Shown: positions 1-8,048 of the stretch, one piece after another | Layout of the letters: each line of letters begins with the position of its first letter | Position numbering within the stretch: position 1 is the stretch's first letter | From: an uncultured Bacteroidales bacterium | GTDB taxonomy: Bacteria > Bacteroidota > Bacteroidia > Bacteroidales > WCHB1-69 | Assembly: GCA_934699095.1 (NCBI GenBank) | Contig: CAKUVI010000003.1 | Coordinates: 186,001-250,000, forward strand | DNA: 64,000 nt | Reading direction: 5' to 3' | Notes under the pieces: generated by a model | Seen by the model: the letters and a program-made list of their open reading frames with translations, nothing else | Databases searched by the model: none | Told to the model about the DNA's origin: nothing | Position numbers and translations under genes: made by a program

Positions 1-2
1 TA

Positions 3-404
3 TTATTCGTTATTATTTTGCGGTTTTGTTGAAACTTTAACCTGATTGCTATATGAAAGTCCAGCACTGTTCTTAACATACGCCCGAACATAATATGCCG
101 TGTCAACTAACGGGAGTGTAATGTCAGCAGAAAATGAAAGGGAATCGGAATTTTCCGCCACTGTCACCACCGTTGAGTAAACGTCTGTCAGGGCTGGCTC
201 TTTGAACAGACTGTAGCAGAACCCCTGCTCAATGAAATAGTCGCACCCACCGGCATCCTTGATTATCGCGGAAATAGACAACTGCCTGTCATTCTGCACT
301 TCAAAACTTGAGATTTCCGACTCAGCAACGCCGAATTTTGTACAACCAGTGAAAACTATTGAGATCAACAGCATCACACAAGCGATAATTTTATACAGTT
401 TCAT
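3..404 (-). CDS. Small lipoprotein with fibronectin-III-like fold
   Basis: A complete 133-residue protein whose stop codon lies at the window edge. The N-terminus is a lipoprotein signal peptide with lipobox FTGC (Cys21), so it should be anchored in the envelope. The rest ends in YYVRAYVKNSAG followed by a short beta-strand. That pattern is common in Bacteroidales lipoproteins with fibronectin type III-like domains. A -7 element (TACATTTG, 425-432) lies just upstream and supports this start. The gene is divergent from the GH3 fusion. No specific function can be assigned; a role in surface binding is only a guess. Confidence 0.75.
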   Translation of the reverse strand: MKLYKIIACVMLLISIVFTGCTKFGVAESEISSFEVQNDRQLSISAIIKDAGGCDYFIEQGFCYSLFKEPALTDVYSTVVTVAENSDSLSFSADITLPLVDTAYYVRAYVKNSAGLSYSNQVKVSTKPQNNNE

Positions 405-424
405 CGTAACATTTTTTTAGGTTG

Positions 425-432
425 CAAATGTA
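425..432 (-). promoter_or_regulatory. -7 promoter element of the first lipoprotein gene
   Basis: TACATTTG on the minus strand matches the Bacteroidota -7 consensus TAnnTTTG and lies about 20 nt upstream of the ATG at 404. Confidence 0.55.
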
Positions 433-468
433 ATTATTTTTTCTTTATCCCGCATAACTCTTATTTTG

Positions 469-476
469 TATTTTTG
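469..476 (+). promoter_or_regulatory. -7 promoter element of the GH3/beta-lactamase gene
   Basis: TATTTTTG matches TAnnTTTG. It overlaps an upstream in-frame ATG at 466, which therefore cannot be the translated start. The start is set at 511. Confidence 0.55.
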
Positions 477-510
477 CAAAACCATTTTAACCTGTCATAT
501 TTTTAAGATA

Positions 511-3390
511 ATGAAGAAGCTCTTGTCTATAATTGTATTGTTATCAATGTGTTTTCTCCTCGTGCGATCATCAGACGTCCAGGTGAACGATAGAAGTGAG
601 GAATATTTGCAAAAGATGACGTTGGAGGAGAAGATAGCACAGCTGGTTATTATCAGGGTAAGTTCCACTGAAAATGAGCAATACAATACTGAATTAGTGG
701 ACAAGATTTCAAGGATACAGCCTGGTGGAGTGTGTTTTTTCAAGGGGACTCCTACAAAAGAGGCCGTTTTGACCAACAGGATTCAAGCGGTCAGCAAAGT
801 GCCCATGTTCATTGCCATAGACGGGGAATGGGGTCCGTCGATGCGCCTCGACAGCTGTGTGGCTTTTCCACGGCAGATGACACTTGGCGCTCTTTCCGAG
901 ACAAACGATTCACTGATCTACAGGATGGGACTTGAAGTGGCCGAGCAGTGCAAGGCTGTAGGCATCAACCTCAACTTTGCACCATGCATCGACATCAACA
1001 ACAACAGCCGCAATCCGGTGATCAACAGCCGTTCTTTTGGCGAAAACCGAGACAAAGTGGTGCGCAAAGCGTCCCTGTATATGCACGGGATGCAGAACGG
1101 CGGCATTTGCACTTCCATCAAACACTTCCCCGGTCACGGCGACACCGAGACAGACTCTCACTATGGTCTCCCCGTCATTAAAAAGAGCCGTCAGCAACTC
1201 GACGAGATGGAACTTTATCCGTACCGCGAACTTATCAAGGAGAACCCCGACATGGTAATGGTCGGTCATTTGAATGTGCCGGCATTAGACACCTCGTCCA
1301 ACTCCGTGTCATCGTTATCCTACCCTATTGTCACCAATTTGTTGAAAAAAGAACTCGGATACAAAGGCATCATCATAACAGACGGAATGGAAATGAAAGG
1401 TGTTCTGAAACAGAACCGTTTTCTCGGCGATGTTGAAATCCGTGCTTTGCTCGCCGGCGCCGACATACTCCTGCTTCCCGGTGAAACTGATTCGATAATT
1501 GCCGCTATAAAAAGGGCCGTTGAAACAGAGGTGATTCCGATGGAACTCATCAACGAACGCTGTCTTAGAGTGTTACGATTCAAAGAGATGAAAGGCATAC
1601 TCGACTACAAACCGGTTGCCATAAACGAAATAAAACAAAGGATGAACCGTGGCGAATCTGAATTCGTGAACCGTAAAATCGAAGAAAAAGCATTAACCCT
1701 GCTTACAAACAACGACGATATACTCCCTCTCTCCCCCGACAGCAAGACCGCATTCCTGTTTGTCGGCAGACCGGAACTTCAAAAACAGTACAAGGAAATT
1801 GTGGCCAACCACAATCTGCCGTACTTCTATATCGACAAAAAGATCAGCTCTAAAGATTACACCTCCTTGGCTTCAAAATTGTCCCCGTACGAAAAGGTGA
1901 TAATTGCCTTCGGCGGTTCCAATCAGCTGGGCGGTTCCGGCTACGGCCTTGACAACGGCACCGTGAAGTATATTGGCATGCTTGCAAATTCCCAAAAGGT
2001 GATTTTCATTCATTTGGGGAACCCTTACGCCCTTAACTCCTTCCCCGCTCTCACGAATTTCAAAGCTCTCGTTTGCGCTTACCAATTCACGCCTTCAACA
2101 GTGGAGTCGGCTCTTAAAGCCTGCTATGGACAGATTCCTTTTGAGGGTAGCCTTCCAGTAAGCATCAACGGATTCCCTGCCGAAAGCAGCATTTCCAACG
2201 ACATTCCAGACCATAATTTCTCGCTACTGCCACAGGACATCACCGCCCAACTCGACAAAATGCTCAACGACGGCGTCAAAAACCAAATTTATCCCGGATG
2301 TGTCGTTCTCGCACTCCATAATGGCGAACCCGTCTATCAAAAAGCCTTCGGGTATTATGATTACACCAAACAGGAACAAGTCAGCACGGAGACCATGTAC
2401 GACATAGCGTCACTCACAAAAATCACGGCCACTACAATCGCCGTCATGAAACTCTATGACAATCAGGAAATACGCATCTCCGACAGAATCGGCAAATACC
2501 TGCCATACCTGAACGGCACCGACAAGGCGCATATCACAATTGAGGAACTGCTTACCCACACCTCCGGTCTGCCCGCATTCATCCCTTTCTACAAAAGCAT
2601 CTCTGGAAACACCAATTATCTCAGAGCCAAAAAGGAGGGCAACTTCACAATCAAGGTGGCAGACAACCTGTACATGCGAAACGATTACCCAGACTCTATC
2701 AGATACCGTGTTGCGCACTGCAAATTGGGCGAGAAGAAATATGTCTATAGCGATCTTAACTTCTTATTACTCAAAGATATGGTAGAGACAATCACAATGC
2801 AGCCGATAGAAGACTTCCTAAAAGAGAACTTTTATCGCCCAATGGGCATGGAACGAACTACATTCAGACCATTGGAGAATGGATTTTCTAAGACTGACAT
2901 TGCCCCCACAGAAGATGACAAGACATTCCGCAAACAGATGCTGCGGGGCTACGTCCACGACCAGACCTCTGCGCTGATGAATGGCAACGCAGGCAATGCC
3001 GGTCTGTTCTCTACAGTTGAAGACTTGGGAAATCTGATGCTGATGCTCCAAAACCATGGCACTTTCAATGGCAAACGCTACCTCTCAGAACACACTGTTG
3101 ACCTTTTCACTAAACCCCACCTCATGCACCATTGCCATGTCAGAGGATTCGGCTTCTATGTGCCCAAAAGCAATGGCGAATCGTCTATCATACCAAAACA
3201 GGCAGACAACTATACCTATGGGCACCAAGGATTTACAGGTACAGTGATTTGGTGCGACCCGAAAGAAAAGCTCATTTTCATATTCCTCTCCAATAGAGTT
3301 TGTCCTAACACAGAACCGAACAAACTGTCACAAAGTAAGATACGACTTTTAAGTCACGAATTGATATATAAAGGCATACACCAAAAATAA
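511..3390 (+). CDS. Glycoside hydrolase family 3 / serine beta-lactamase-like fusion
   Basis: A 959-residue exported protein. The N-terminal half is a GH3 domain of the NagZ type. It contains KHFPGHGDTETDSH (about residues 204-217, with the His/Asp acid-base pair typical of N-acetyl-beta-glucosaminidases) and the nucleophile motif ITDGMEMKG (Asp about 291). The C-terminal third is a class C beta-lactamase/transpeptidase-like domain with SLTK (Ser634, Lys637), YSDLN and a GHQG motif. The N-terminus is hydrophobic (signal peptide). Such fusions occur across Bacteroidota and are thought to act on peptidoglycan fragments in the periplasm, removing GlcNAc and perhaps acting on the peptide or an ester. 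The start at 511 is chosen because the -7 element lies at 469-476. The stop is 8 nt from tsaB, so the two may be co-transcribed. Confidence 0.88.
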   Translation: MKKLLSIIVLLSMCFLLVRSSDVQVNDRSEEYLQKMTLEEKIAQLVIIRVSSTENEQYNTELVDKISRIQPGGVCFFKGTPTKEAVLTNRIQAVSKVPMFIAIDGEWGPSMRLDSCVAFPRQMTLGALSETNDSLIYRMGLEVAEQCKAVGINLNFAPCIDINNNSRNPVINSRSFGENRDKVVRKASLYMHGMQNGGICTSIKHFPGHGDTETDSHYGLPVIKKSRQQLDEMELYPYRELIKENPDMVMVGHLNVPALDTSSNSVSSLSYPIVTNLLKKELGYKGIIITDGMEMKGVLKQNRFLGDVEIRALLAGADILLLPGETDSIIAAIKRAVETEVIPMELINERCLRVLRFKEMKGILDYKPVAINEIKQRMNRGESEFVNRKIEEKALTLLTNNDDILPLSPDSKTAFLFVGRPELQKQYKEIVANHNLPYFYIDKKISSKDYTSLASKLSPYEKVIIAFGGSNQLGGSGYGLDNGTVKYIGMLANSQKVIFIHLGNPYALNSFPALTNFKALVCAYQFTPSTVESALKACYGQIPFEGSLPVSINGFPAESSISNDIPDHNFSLLPQDITAQLDKMLNDGVKNQIYPGCVVLALHNGEPVYQKAFGYYDYTKQEQVSTETMYDIASLTKITATTIAVMKLYDNQEIRISDRIGKYLPYLNGTDKAHITIEELLTHTSGLPAFIPFYKSISGNTNYLRAKKEGNFTIKVADNLYMRNDYPDSIRYRVAHCKLGEKKYVYSDLNFLLLKDMVETITMQPIEDFLKENFYRPMGMERTTFRPLENGFSKTDIAPTEDDKTFRKQMLRGYVHDQTSALMNGNAGNAGLFSTVEDLGNLMLMLQNHGTFNGKRYLSEHTVDLFTKPHLMHHCHVRGFGFYVPKSNGESSIIPKQADNYTYGHQGFTGTVIWCDPKEKLIFIFLSNRVCPNTEPNKLSQSKIRLLSHELIYKGIHQK

Positions 3391-3398
3391 CATTTGTC

Positions 3399-4109
3399 AT
3401 GATAAAAGAACCTGTTTTCCTACTCATAGAAACAGCCACGGAAATATGCTCCGTAGCTTTGTCAAAAGGAACAGAAATAATCGGTCTTAAAGAAGACTCC
3501 AACACAAATTCACATGCAAAAAAACTGCTCCCGTTTATTGACGAAGTCTTAAAGGTTAACAATATGACATCCAAAGACTTAAACGCTGTTGTAGTTAGCT
3601 CAGGGCCTGGTTCCTACACGGGTTTGAGAATAGGTGTTTCAACGGCAAAGGGCATTGCTTACACAGCTGAGATTCCACTCATTTCAGTTGGCACACTCAC
3701 GGGCATCGCTTCAGGAGCAGTATGCGATCCGAACAATGTCATTGCAGACAATTCTGTCATTGTGCCGATGATTGACGCCCGCAGAATGGAAGTTTACACT
3801 ACCCTTTTCGACAAAAGCCTCAATCATTTGGATGAAATTTCTTCCAAGATTGTTGACGAGAAAACATTTGAAGCGCTCATGCATGATCACAAGGCAATTT
3901 TTTGCGGCAACGGAATGCCTAAACTAAGAGAACTGCTCTCTGTGAATCCCAATGCTGTCTTCTCAGACAATCCTATTTCCGCTAAGAATCTTCTGCCCAT
4001 AGCATTGAAAAAATGGGATGAACAATTGTTTGAAAACACAGCCTATTTTGAACCTTTCTATTTGAAAGAGTACATAGCCGGCAAACCTGTTGTAAAAGGA
4101 CTTAATTAG
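3399..4109 (+). CDS. tsaB: tRNA threonylcarbamoyladenosine biosynthesis protein TsaB
   Basis: 236 residues, the normal length for TsaB. The N-terminus (LLIETATEICSVALSKG) is the first strand of the ASKHA ATPase fold. SGPGSYTGLR at about residue 67 is the family hallmark. TsaB is the non-catalytic partner of TsaD; with TsaE they transfer threonylcarbamoyl to A37 of ANN-decoding tRNAs. tsaD and tsaE are not in this window. It is followed after one base by the Usp gene, so the two are probably translated from one mRNA. Confidence 0.93.
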   Translation: MIKEPVFLLIETATEICSVALSKGTEIIGLKEDSNTNSHAKKLLPFIDEVLKVNNMTSKDLNAVVVSSGPGSYTGLRIGVSTAKGIAYTAEIPLISVGTLTGIASGAVCDPNNVIADNSVIVPMIDARRMEVYTTLFDKSLNHLDEISSKIVDEKTFEALMHDHKAIFCGNGMPKLRELLSVNPNAVFSDNPISAKNLLPIALKKWDEQLFENTAYFEPFYLKEYIAGKPVVKGLN

Positions 4110-4110
4110 G

Positions 4111-4953
4111 ATGGACATAAAAGAGCCAATCAAAAGAGACAAAAAACTGAATATAACGATTTTGGCAGACAATTCCCAATATGGCATTGCTGCTGCCCAC
4201 CAGGGTGTGCTTTTAGCCGAAGTTTTTCAGGCTACCTTGTCTGTGATTGCCAATTTCGATTTCCATTTGCCAGATAAAGCAAAAAAAATTGATACCGATT
4301 TTTTGGAAAAGCTAAAAACTGCCACACAAGAATCCGACGACTGCAAGATATTCACCGAATATGTCTTTCCCGAAACACTGTTCAAATATGCCGAAGACAA
4401 CAACACGGCAATGTTTGTCATCGGAGTGTCAAATAATAAGAAAGATGGCTTTTTTGATGTAAAAAAAGCAATAAAATTCATTAAATTGTCAAGGTTCCCA
4501 GTTATGACGATAACAGAGGATTACAGAGACGCAACCCCTTACAAACATGTCTTGCTATCGCTTGACATTGAAAGGCAGAACAAAGAGAAGGCATTGTGGG
4601 CCGGTTATTTCAGCAGGTTTTACGGTTCCATTGTGAAGATTTTTTACCCCGAATACAAGGACGAGGGATTGTCTAAAGCCGTAAACGACAATGTCGCATT
4701 TGTGGAGAAGTTATATGCCAATTTAGACATATCATACGAGAAGCATACTGCACAGTCACAAAGTTATTTTGACCAGTACGCTATAGAAAATGGAGAAAGA
4801 TTTGAAGCAGGGGCGGCGGTGATTATGATGACAAAATACTACACTTTGGCGGATGTCATCACCGGTCCGCGGGAGCGCAAGATAATCGGCAGGAGCAAAA
4901 TCCCGGTTCTTTGCATCAACCAGCGCGATGATCTTTACGTTTTATGCACATAA
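4111..4953 (+). CDS. Tandem universal stress protein (UspA-like)
   Basis: A 280-residue soluble protein with no signal peptide. It opens with a strand and loop typical of Usp domains (ITILADNSQYGIAAAHQGVLLA). A second Usp-like half begins near residue 147 (HVLLSLDIERQNKEKALWAG) and ends with a pattern like the Usp C-terminus (IGRSKIPVLCINQ). The usual G-2x-G-9x-G(S/T) ATP motif is degenerate, so it may not bind ATP. The start lies one base after the tsaB stop. The physiological role is unknown. Confidence 0.7.
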   Translation: MDIKEPIKRDKKLNITILADNSQYGIAAAHQGVLLAEVFQATLSVIANFDFHLPDKAKKIDTDFLEKLKTATQESDDCKIFTEYVFPETLFKYAEDNNTAMFVIGVSNNKKDGFFDVKKAIKFIKLSRFPVMTITEDYRDATPYKHVLLSLDIERQNKEKALWAGYFSRFYGSIVKIFYPEYKDEGLSKAVNDNVAFVEKLYANLDISYEKHTAQSQSYFDQYAIENGERFEAGAAVIMMTKYYTLADVITGPRERKIIGRSKIPVLCINQRDDLYVLCT

Positions 4954-5312
4954 TATCGTTCTTAATGCATTGTGTGGTTATAGTAACATGCATGTTATAG
5001 CGGCTTATTAAGCGAGATGTTACAGTATGGTAATCTTTTCATTTGACAATAAAAAGGTAGGTTTTTGTGCAGCAGGCAGGTTACTATGCAGAGGATTGAT
5101 TTGTTATTTGTGAATCCCCTGAAGGGGATTGAATTTTAACGGGGGAATTTTTCCCGTTCTACCAAGCTTTATTCCCTAACGGGGATTAATTGAATGAATA
5201 TATTTCTTAGGCGCGTATTCAACTCTCCTTCGTAGAGTTTGTCAGTTATCACGCACGTGGGTTGGGAAGGCCGACATTGGAGGGCGGGGTCGCCGTGAAT
5301 GGCGGAAGCGTT

Positions 5313-5419
5313 ACAACAGCGTGCAGAGGCGCTTGCGTTTATAAAATGCAAAGGGCCTACGGCTGAATGTCTGGTTTTACACGCCACGCTTGCATTTTAT
5401 ACACCTCTGCCGCTGTTGT
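5313..5419. repeat. Long imperfect inverted repeat (cruciform or structured RNA)
   Basis: The left arm (5313-5351) and right arm (5390-5419) are reverse complements. ACAACAGCG(t)GCAGAGG pairs with CCTCTGCCGCTGTTGT, and TATAAAATGCAA pairs with TTGCATTTTATA. The left arm carries an extra bulge of about 8 nt. The loop is about 38 nt. Such a long pairing outside any gene suggests a mobile REP-type element or a structured transcript. Confidence 0.7.
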
Positions 5420-5466
5420 TAGGTTCCGACAGAGCGGGCAGGATTTAATGTCGGCTTGATTTTTTG

Positions 5467-5494
5467 GTTACTTTTTGATCAAGCAAAAAGTAAC
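5467..5494. repeat. Perfect 11-bp inverted repeat
   Basis: GTTACTTTTTG and CAAAAAGTAAC flank the 6-nt spacer ATCAAG. This repeat is remembered as common in intergenic DNA of Bacteroidota, but copy number cannot be checked here. Confidence 0.65.
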
Positions 5495-5596
5495 ATTTAA
5501 ATTGCTTAACAAAAACCTACGTTTAATTGCAGCCAATAATTGTGAAAACAACCGCGTCCTTGCGGTTGCTACTAATCGTTCTTGCTAAAAGGTCAT

Positions 5597-5632
5597 AAAA
5601 AAAGCTTATAGAAGTTTCTATAAGCTTTTTTT
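5597..5632 (-). terminator. Rho-independent terminator of the tRNA-Thr/tuf/tRNA-Trp unit
   Basis: AGCTTATAGAAA and its complement form a strong stem flanked by A and T runs, directly after tRNA-Trp on the minus strand. It closes the transcript before any secE/nusG gene. Confidence 0.85.
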
Positions 5633-5633
5633 G

Positions 5634-5704
5634 CAGGGGAAGAGAGATTCGAACTCCCATCAATGGTTTTGGAGACCACTATTCTGCCCTTAAACTATTC
5701 CCCT
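5634..5704 (-). tRNA. tRNA-Trp (anticodon CCA)
   Basis: The minus strand folds into a 71-nt cloverleaf: acceptor stem AGGGGAA/TTCCCCT, discriminator G, anticodon loop CTCCAAA with anticodon CCA, and a T-arm containing GTTCGAATC. The 3' CCA is not encoded. It follows tuf by about 46 nt, as in other Bacteroidota, but here it is the last gene of the unit. Confidence 0.95.
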
Positions 5705-5750
5705 GTAAAGGGGACTCAAAGAATCCCCTTAGATATTTTCAAAAAATTGA

Positions 5751-6938
5751 TTAGTCTAAGATTTCAGTAACCTGACCAGCGCCTACTGTACGGCCACCTT
5801 CACGGATAGCGAAGCGGAGGTTTTGGTTCAAAGCGATTTCAGAGAGCAAATCAACTGTGATTTCAACGTTATCACCAGGCATTACCATTTCAACACCTGC
5901 AGGGAGGGTGATAGCGCCTGTAACGTCAGTTGTACGGAAGTAGAATTGAGGACGGTAGTTGTTGCCGAATGGGGTGTGACGGCCGCCTTCTTCTTTCTTC
6001 AATACGTAAACAGAAGCTTTGAATTTCTTGTGTGGGTGAATTGAACCAGGTTTTGCGATAACCATACCACGACGGATTTCGTCTTTGTCGATACCGCGGA
6101 GCAACAAACCTACGTTATCACCAGCTTCACCATCGTCAAGGATCTTGCGGAACATCTCAACACCAGTAACAACTGATTTGAGCTTTTCAGCACCCATACC
6201 GATAATATCAACAGGATCGCCAGTGTGTACAACACCAGTCTCGATACGACCGGTAGCAACGGTACCACGACCTGTGATTGAGAATACGTCCTCAACAGGC
6301 ATCAAGAAGTCTTTATCGATATCACGTGGAGGCAGTGGAATCCAAGTGTCAACAGCGTCCATCAATTCAACGATTTTTTCAACCCATTTTGGTTCGAGGT
6401 TCAAGCCACCGAGAGCAGAACCGCGGATAACTGGGGTGTTGTCACCGTCGAAACCGTAGAATGAAAGAAGATCACGGATTTCCATTTCAACGAGGTCCAA
6501 CAACTCTGGGTCGTCAACCAAGTCAACTTTGTTCATGAATACAACCATTCTTGGCACACCTACCTGTTTTGCCAACAAGATGTGCTCACGTGTTTGAGGC
6601 ATAGGACCATCAGTTGCAGCTACAACGAGGATAGCACCATCCATCTGAGCAGCACCAGTTACCATGTTCTTTACATAGTCGGCGTGACCCGGACAGTCAA
6701 CGTGTGCATAGTGACGGTTTGCTGTCTGATACTCAATGTGAGCGGTGTTGATTGTAATACCACGTTCTTTTTCTTCAGGAGCATTGTCGATAGAATCGAA
6801 TGATCTGAGTTCTGAGAGACCTTTTTCAGCCAAAACTGTTGTGATGGCAGCGGTTAATGTAGTTTTACCGTGGTCGATGTGTCCGATTGTTCCCACATTT
6901 ACGTGGGGTTTGGTACGTTCAAATTTTTCTTTTGCCAT
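5751..6938 (-). CDS. tuf: Elongation factor Tu
   Basis: 395 residues, full length. It carries the GTPase motifs GHIDHGKT (residues 19-26), DCPGHADYVKNM (switch II) and NKVD (about 135), followed by the two beta-barrel domains. It delivers aminoacyl-tRNA to the ribosome. tRNA-Thr lies just upstream and tRNA-Trp just downstream on the same strand, and the three form one unit between the promoter at 7109-7116 and the terminator at 5597-5632. No other tuf is seen in the window. Confidence 0.98.
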   Translation of the reverse strand: MAKEKFERTKPHVNVGTIGHIDHGKTTLTAAITTVLAEKGLSELRSFDSIDNAPEEKERGITINTAHIEYQTANRHYAHVDCPGHADYVKNMVTGAAQMDGAILVVAATDGPMPQTREHILLAKQVGVPRMVVFMNKVDLVDDPELLDLVEMEIRDLLSFYGFDGDNTPVIRGSALGGLNLEPKWVEKIVELMDAVDTWIPLPPRDIDKDFLMPVEDVFSITGRGTVATGRIETGVVHTGDPVDIIGMGAEKLKSVVTGVEMFRKILDDGEAGDNVGLLLRGIDKDEIRRGMVIAKPGSIHPHKKFKASVYVLKKEEGGRHTPFGNNYRPQFYFRTTDVTGAITLPAGVEMVMPGDNVEITVDLLSEIALNQNLRFAIREGGRTVGAGQVTEILD

Positions 6939-6988
6939 TTTTTATAAATTTATGTTACTTAATACTTACTTCTTTTCACAAAAAAAAG

Positions 6989-7060
6989 AGCCGTTGACGA
7001 GAGTTGAACTCGTGACCCCATCCTTACCAAGGATGTACTCTACCACTGAGCTACAACGGC
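6989..7060 (-). tRNA. tRNA-Thr (anticodon GGT)
   Basis: A 72-nt cloverleaf on the minus strand: acceptor GCCGTTG/CAACGGC, discriminator T, anticodon loop TTGGTAA (anticodon GGT) and T-arm GTTCAACTC. It lies 50 nt upstream of tuf and is the first gene after the promoter at 7109-7116. Confidence 0.95.
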
Positions 7061-7108
7061 TTTTCTTTCAAAAAGAACTATCTAACTTTATATTTTTAAT
7101 AAAGTGCG

Positions 7109-7116
7109 CAAAAATA
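7109..7116 (-). promoter_or_regulatory. -7 element of the tRNA-Thr/tuf/tRNA-Trp unit
   Basis: TATTTTTG on the minus strand fits TAnnTTTG. It lies about 50 nt upstream of mature tRNA-Thr in the AT-rich gap after rfbD. Confidence 0.55.
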
Positions 7117-7144
7117 CAATATTTTTTTGAATTGACACACTTTG

Positions 7145-8041
7145 TTAAGATTTTTTTTCAAATAATTCTAACTTATTGATAGTCAGAATCAAACTATTTC
7201 TCCAATATGGTATTTCCCTTCCTAAGAACTGCCTTATTTTGCTTAAATCAAAAACAGAATAGAAAGGTCTTACCGCTTTTGATGGATATTCTGACGCCAA
7301 AATAGGATTAATTTTGCACTTGAGACCGGAAATTTCCATGATTGCTGTTGCAAAATCGAACCAACTGCATACTCCTTCGTTAGCAAAATGGTAATATTCG
7401 GTGTGATTGCTTCTGAAATCCTTTGTCATAATCTCTAATAGAGCACGGGCCAAGTCGCCTGCATAAGTAGGACCTCCGACTTGGTCGTACACCACATTCA
7501 ACGACTCTCGCTCCCTGCCCAGCCTCAACATTGTCTTGACAAAATTGCCACCGTATTCAGAATACAGCCACGATGTCCTGACCACAACAGCACTGCAACC
7601 GATCCTCTCCAACTCTTCTTCCCCAGCCGCTTTTGAAGCGCCATACACTGATTTTGGAGCTTTCGCCTCATCTTCCTTGTGAGGTACTGCCGAACTGCCG
7701 TCAAAAACGTAGTCTGTTGACACGTGAATCAGCAACGCACCATGTCTCTTGGCACACTTTGCAAGTATTCCAACGGCATCCCTGTTTATCAAAAAGGCTT
7801 TCTCAACCTCATCCTCCGCCTTGTCAACAGCGGTATATGCAGCGGCATTGATAATTACACCAATACAATTTGTATTAACGTATTCCTCAACCGCCGACAA
7901 ATCTGTTATGTCAAGCGTGTCAATATCCGTAAAATAGAAGTTGTGGTTCACCGAATACTCCGGTGACAAGTCTCTCAAACAATTGCCGAGTTGTCCGTTG
8001 GCACCTGTCACGAGAACATTTCGTTTATTGTTTTCTGCCAT
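7145..8041 (-). CDS. rfbD: dTDP-4-dehydrorhamnose reductase
   Basis: A 298-residue extended short-chain dehydrogenase. It has the NAD(P) motif VTGANGQLGN (residues 11-20), HVSTDYVFDG and the catalytic YGASK (about 131), all typical of RfbD/RmlD. It reduces dTDP-4-dehydrorhamnose to dTDP-rhamnose for cell-surface polysaccharide. It starts 7 nt after ugd and is the last gene of a five-gene minus-strand run. The other rml genes are not present here. Confidence 0.92.
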   Translation of the reverse strand: MAENNKRNVLVTGANGQLGNCLRDLSPEYSVNHNFYFTDIDTLDITDLSAVEEYVNTNCIGVIINAAAYTAVDKAEDEVEKAFLINRDAVGILAKCAKRHGALLIHVSTDYVFDGSSAVPHKEDEAKAPKSVYGASKAAGEEELERIGCSAVVVRTSWLYSEYGGNFVKTMLRLGRERESLNVVYDQVGGPTYAGDLARALLEIMTKDFRSNHTEYYHFANEGVCSWFDFATAIMEISGLKCKINPILASEYPSKAVRPFYSVFDLSKIRQFLGREIPYWRNSLILTINKLELFEKKS

Positions 8042-8048
8042 TTTGATG

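Larger units (their letters stand above)
4954..5596. other. Gene-free block rich in inverted repeats
   Basis: 643 bases without a credible gene. It holds several hairpins: 5113-5130 (AATCCCC-TGAA-GGGGATT type), 5139-5158 (AACGGG...CCCGTT), the long imperfect inverted repeat 5313-5419, the perfect 11-bp repeat 5467-5494, and 5550-5567 (AACCGC...GCGGTT). The stretch about 5230-5450 looks richer in GC than its neighbours. The pattern resembles the REP-like intergenic islands of Bacteroidota. A short open frame inside (5169-5387, minus) is composed of this repeat and is not called as a gene. Confidence 0.6.

Noticed and set aside
466..510. Upstream start of the GH3 fusion
   Set aside because: It overlaps the promoter element at 469-476; the signal peptide begins at 511.
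5100..5200. Possible CRISPR-like repeat (GGGGATTGAATTTTAA pattern)
   Set aside because: The unit is not repeated with regular spacers, and no cas gene is present.
5169..5387. 72-residue open frame on the minus strand
   Set aside because: It lies inside the inverted-repeat block, has an unnatural composition and no ribosome-binding context; it is a translation of the repeat.
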